64,000 nt of DNA, taken from Gammaproteobacteria bacterium. Its GTDB lineage: Bacteria > Gemmatimonadota > Gemmatimonadetes > Longimicrobiales > Gaopeijiaceae. Within the stretch, counting starts at the first letter, position 1; each line of letters opens with the position of its first letter. The stretch spans positions 1-64,000 of the forward strand of contig JAPPMM010000002.1 of NCBI GenBank assembly GCA_028819075.1. Direction: 5' to 3'. Shown here piece after piece: positions 61,137-64,000 of the stretch. The position numbers and the translations under genes are program-made. Below the pieces are notes generated by a model. The model saw only the letters and a program-made list of their open reading frames with translations, was not told the DNA's origin and made no database searches.

Positions 61137-62132
61137 ATGAGATTCCCCTACCTTCCCGAAGCCCCCGGCGGCTACGTCCCTCTCTTCCTCGCGCCCCAGG
61201 CCGGAGTGAGCGAGTCGCCCTTCCGGCGACTGTGCCGGCGTTTCGGCGCGGACGTGGTGGTGACGGAGTTCGTGAGTGCGGAGGGCATCTGCCATGGGAA
61301 CGAGCGCACGCGCGCGTACCTGCGTTTCGAGGAGGAGGAGCGGCCCATCGGGGTGCAGATCTTCGGCGCCCGCCCCGAGAGGATGGCGGAGGCTGCGGCG
61401 CTGGTTTCGGACGTGTACCGGCCCGACTTCGTCGACATCAATTTCGGGTGCCCGGTAAAGAAGGTCGTGAAGCGCAATGGCGGCTCGGGCTGCCTGCGCG
61501 ATCTGGGGCTGGTCGAGCGCATCGTGCGCGCGGTGGTGCGCGCGACGCCGCTGCCCGTCACGACCAAGATCCGGAGCGGCTTCGACGAGAAGACGCGCGA
61601 TCCGGTCACCATCGGCCTGCGCTGCCAGGACGCGGGCGCGGCCGTGGTCACGCTGCATCCGCGCACCAGGGCGGACATGTATTCCGGCCACGCGCGCTGG
61701 CACGAGATCGCGGCCCTGGTCGATGCGCTGGACGTCCCGGTCGTGGGCAACGGCGACATCAAGACCGGGGAAGACGCGCGCCGCATGCAGGAGGAGACCG
61801 GGTGCGCCGGGGTCATGATCGCGCGTGCTTCCCACGGGAGCCCGTGGGTGTTCGCGGGAGCCCGCGCCGCCCTCGACGGCCGGAGCCTGCCCCCGCTCCC
61901 GGACCCCGCCGAGCGCCTGGCCGTCTGCCTCGAGCACGCGCAGAACGCGGTGGACTTCGAGCGGAATCACAAGAAGGCGGTCATCGAATTCCGCAAGCAC
62001 ATGGGGTGGTACACGAAGGGGCTGCCCAACGGGCGCCAGCTCCGCACCCGGCTCTTCAGCCTGACCACCCTCGAGGAAACACGGGAAGTGCTGAAGTGCT
62101 ATCTTGAACGCGAGCTTGCGAGCGCCGCCTGA
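61137..62132 (+). CDS. dusB: tRNA-dihydrouridine synthase, DusB-like
   Basis: A 331-residue FMN enzyme that reduces uridines in tRNA. FLAPQAGVSESPFRRLCRRFGA starts the TIM barrel, NFGCPVKKVVKRNGGSGCLRD holds the catalytic Cys, VTTKIRSGF the FMN Lys, and LHPRTR and GNGDIKT the remaining FMN contacts. ATG 61137 begins the similarity. Housekeeping; next is the tmRNA gene. Confidence 0.92.
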   Translation: MRFPYLPEAPGGYVPLFLAPQAGVSESPFRRLCRRFGADVVVTEFVSAEGICHGNERTRAYLRFEEEERPIGVQIFGARPERMAEAAALVSDVYRPDFVDINFGCPVKKVVKRNGGSGCLRDLGLVERIVRAVVRATPLPVTTKIRSGFDEKTRDPVTIGLRCQDAGAAVVTLHPRTRADMYSGHARWHEIAALVDALDVPVVGNGDIKTGEDARRMQEETGCAGVMIARASHGSPWVFAGARAALDGRSLPPLPDPAERLAVCLEHAQNAVDFERNHKKAVIEFRKHMGWYTKGLPNGRQLRTRLFSLTTLEETREVLKCYLERELASAA

Positions 62133-62215
62133 GCGCGGCGGACGCGAGCAATCGGCGACCACAAGAGCAAAGGAGAACGTGCAACGGACTTTGAGCCGTC
62201 TGCACCGGACCGTAC

Positions 62216-62568
62216 GGGGGCGTAACGGCTTCGACGTGTTTGGTGAACGCGGGGTAGCGTGCCGAGGTCCGGGAAGCCTCGTAAAAAACCCGGAATCAAC
62301 ACAATTGCCAACAATCACATGGCACTGGCTGCCTGAGTTTTCTCACAGCCCGTCTCCTGGCCGGCCCGCCCAAGGCAGGCCTCCGAGGCGTCGACAAGTT
62401 GGGCTGGCCCGCGGCGATGCCGTCGCACCGCGGGTGAGACATTCGACGGCTAGTCGGGGAGCCGGCGGGTCGCTGGCCGCTCACCCGATGAAGCCCAACA
62501 GCGATCTACGCACGTAGAAGCTTCGCCGGACCCACTCGCGGACGCGGGTTCGACTCCCGCCGCCTCCA
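62216..62568 (+). ncRNA. ssrA: Transfer-messenger RNA (tmRNA)
   Basis: 353 bases with the two ends of a tmRNA: 5' GGGGGCG...TAACGGCTTCGAC and 3' GGGTTCGACTCCC...CGCCTCC, whose seven-base acceptor stem pairs (62216-62222 with 62561-62567, one G-U). The discriminator A is at 62568 and CCA is not encoded. Pseudoknot 1 is visible as CGAGG-TCCGGG with CCTCG and CCCGGA at 62266-62297. The tag frame ends ...AACAATCACATGGCACTGGCTGCCTGA; with a GCC resume codon the tag is ANNHMALAA. It frees stalled ribosomes. Directly before lspA. Confidence 0.93.
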
Positions 62569-62588
62569 TCCCCCACCTTCCCAGGCAC

Positions 62589-63179
62589 GTGAACATCAAA
62601 CTCCGCATTCTCGCCGCCATTCTTCCGGCGGTTCTCCTGCTCGACGTCATCACCAAGCGCTGGGCGCTGACCGCCCTCGGCGGCGGACGCCGGATGGAGA
62701 TCCTCGACGGCCTCGTTCCGCTGACCCTGGCCTTCAACCGGGGGGCGGCCTTCGGCATCTCCATCGGCAACGATCCGCGCTGGTTCTTCATTCCGGTGAC
62801 GATCCTGGCCATGGGGCTGCTGGCCGTGCTCTTCATCCAGAGCGAGAGCGGGGACCGGGTGAAGGTGGTGTCGATCGCGCTCATCCTCTCCGGCGCGCTC
62901 GGCAACCTGGTGGACCGGGTGCGCTGGGATCGCGGGGTGGTGGATTTCATCGGTCCGATCGACCTGGGCTTCATGCACTGGCCGATCTTCAACGTGGCCG
63001 ATTCCGCGATCACCTGCGGCGCGGTCCTGCTCGGCATCTCGTTCTGGCGCGAAGAGCGCACGCGCGCACGCGAGACCGCGGCCGGCCCGGAAGAGCCCGG
63101 CTCCGCCGAGCCGGAGCCGGGCCTTCCGGCCAGGTCGGAGGACGCCTCCGCCACCACGGAAACGACCCCCGGCGGCTGA
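62589..63179 (+). CDS. lspA: Lipoprotein signal peptidase
   Basis: A 196-residue membrane aspartyl protease with four helices. DVITKRW (first helix), FNRGAAFG, NLVDRVRW with the first catalytic Asp and FNVADSAI with the second are all present. It removes signal peptides of the lipoproteins, several of which are encoded in this window. The start is GTG 62589. A charged, disordered 45-residue tail is longer than usual. Confidence 0.93.
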   Translation: MNIKLRILAAILPAVLLLDVITKRWALTALGGGRRMEILDGLVPLTLAFNRGAAFGISIGNDPRWFFIPVTILAMGLLAVLFIQSESGDRVKVVSIALILSGALGNLVDRVRWDRGVVDFIGPIDLGFMHWPIFNVADSAITCGAVLLGISFWREERTRARETAAGPEEPGSAEPEPGLPARSEDASATTETTPGG

Positions 63180-63271
63180 GGGTCCGTCCGGACCCGTGAC
63201 CACCGGGGGTCGATACCCGGCTTCTTTCCTGCCCGGATTGCCAGTCCGGCTTCGCGGGCAGCCCAGTCGCT

Positions 63272-64000
63272 CTACAGCACCAGGTGCTTCTTCAGGTCGA
63301 GCTGCGAGACGTGCAGGCGGAAGACGTCCGCCTCCTCCATCTTGGTCTCGATGAGCTTGCGGTGCACGTCCTCGCCCAGGGCGTCCTTGAGGAAGTCGCT
63401 GAACTGGCCGACGCGCGCGGCTTCGAACAGGTCGTGGGGCAGGGCGTCGATGCCCATCTGCTCCCGCCACTTCGCGGATAGATGGTAGATGTCCACCGTC
63501 ACCGGATCCGGGCAGGGCAGCGCGTTCTCCACGCCCTCGAGGCCGGCGGCGAGCATCACCGAGAAGGCCAGGTAGGGGTTGCAGGTGGGATCCGGGAAGC
63601 GCACCTCGATGCGGGTAGCGACCTCCTTGCCGGGCTTGTACATCGGGATGCGGATGGCCGCCGACCGGTTGCGCTCGGCCCAGGCGATGTAGACGGGCGC
63701 TTCGTAGCCGGGCACCAGGCGCCGGTAGGAGTTGTGGGTCGGGTTGGTGACCAGCGCGATCTCGCGCGAGTGCTTCAGCACCCCGGCGATGAAGTGCTTG
63801 GCCATGGCGCTCAGATGGTGCTCGTCGGTGCCGTCGTAGAAGGCGTTCTGGCCGCCCTTGAAGAGCGACAGGTGGGTATGCATGCCGCTCCCGTTCTCTC
63901 CCGCGAGGGGCTTGGGCATGAAGGTTGCGAACGCCCCGCAGCGGCGCGCGATCTCCTTGACCAGGTACTTGTAGGTCTGGAGGCTGTCCGCCATCTGCAG
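63272..64000 (-). CDS. glnA: Glutamine synthetase, type I, C-terminal part (5' end outside window)
   Basis: About 243 C-terminal residues; the frame is open to the right edge. FMPKPLAGENGSGMHTHLS is the glutamate/ammonia-site signature, TNPTHNSYRRLVPGYEAP and RNRSAAIRIP bind ATP and glutamate, and RFPDPTCNPYLAFSVML the conserved C-terminal block. The adenylylation-site Tyr of GSI-beta (NLYDLP) is not in the usual place: the segment reads VTVDIYHL, close to the expected position but not the consensus, so the class is uncertain. A 63180-63195 GC hairpin separates it from lspA. Confidence 0.93.
   Translation of the reverse strand: MQMADSLQTYKYLVKEIARRCGAFATFMPKPLAGENGSGMHTHLSLFKGGQNAFYDGTDEHHLSAMAKHFIAGVLKHSREIALVTNPTHNSYRRLVPGYEAPVYIAWAERNRSAAIRIPMYKPGKEVATRIEVRFPDPTCNPYLAFSVMLAAGLEGVENALPCPDPVTVDIYHLSAKWREQMGIDALPHDLFEAARVGQFSDFLKDALGEDVHRKLIETKMEEADVFRLHVSQLDLKKHLVL

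Noticed and set aside
62541-62568. tRNA-like 3' end (T loop and acceptor strand)
   Set aside because: It is the 3' half of the tmRNA, whose 5' half is present at 62216; not a separate tRNA.
63180-63195. GGGTCC/GGACCC hairpin after lspA as an intrinsic terminator
   Set aside because: Stem of six pairs with a four-base loop but no T-run; could be a chance GC palindrome.
62481-63470. Minus-strand frame opposite lspA
   Set aside because: Arg/Gly-rich shadow across lspA and the end of glnA; lspA has all catalytic motifs.

Overview
The window is high-GC DNA from a free-living Gram-negative-type bacterium, most likely Gemmatimonadota or a close relative. This is inferred from gene content, not from a marker-gene tree: four secreted 6-bladed beta-propeller paralogues, secreted S9 and M49 peptidases, secreted amidohydrolases, a complete form I aerobic CO dehydrogenase operon, and housekeeping genes (dusB, ssrA, lspA, glnA) at the right end. 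About 50 genes and one RNA gene are supported.

Layout. 1-0.9 kb: the 3' end of a tyrosine integrase facing a truncated beta-propeller gene, a probable island edge. 1-12 kb: an ATPase/FAD-oxidoreductase pair, then secreted catabolic enzymes (M49-like peptidase, S9 peptidase, two translationally coupled amidohydrolases). 12-15.2 kb: a FitA/VapC-like toxin-antitoxin pair, a tRNA-binding protein, and a BrnT/BrnA cassette inserted into the start of a saccharopine-dehydrogenase-like gene. 15-20.4 kb: an orphan ABC solute-binding protein, a copper module (CueR-like regulator, MerR-type promoter, CopA ATPase), a VOC protein and a triple-repeat lipoprotein. 20.4-33 kb: beta-propellers, an ATP-grasp ligase with an unusual leader, an orphan XRE antitoxin, HicBA, an M50-like protease, a methyltransferase, a DUF1016 nuclease and several gene relics.

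33-46.6 kb is a defence-type island: a lipoprotein joining plant-type leucine-rich repeats to a metzincin protease, a frameshifted DUF4268 nuclease-like gene, a type I restriction-modification system (hsdR, an hsdM split by a frameshift, hsdS), and a convergent, visibly AT-richer gene for a 1057-residue protein. That protein joins a calcineurin-like phosphoesterase to a STAND-like P-loop NTPase and ends in a polylysine/arginine tail. It is the best candidate here for a poorly described system.

47-55.2 kb is a CO dehydrogenase operon read on the minus strand: nucleotidyltransferase, XdhC-like protein fused to a YHS domain, CoxD, CoxE, CoxG, CoxM, CoxS, CoxL. CoxL carries the form I active-site motif AYRCSFR, so the cell probably oxidises atmospheric or trace CO. 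55-59.4 kb: a TorF-like porin and a transglutaminase / alpha-E / circularly permuted ATP-grasp operon. 59.4-64 kb: ammonium transporter, dusB, tmRNA, lspA and the 3' part of glnA.

A recurring oddity is short tandem repeats at or near gene starts (amidohydrolase, cueR-like gene, M49-like gene, dusB upstream region) and a palindromic repeat placed twice in frame inside the XdhC-YHS linker.
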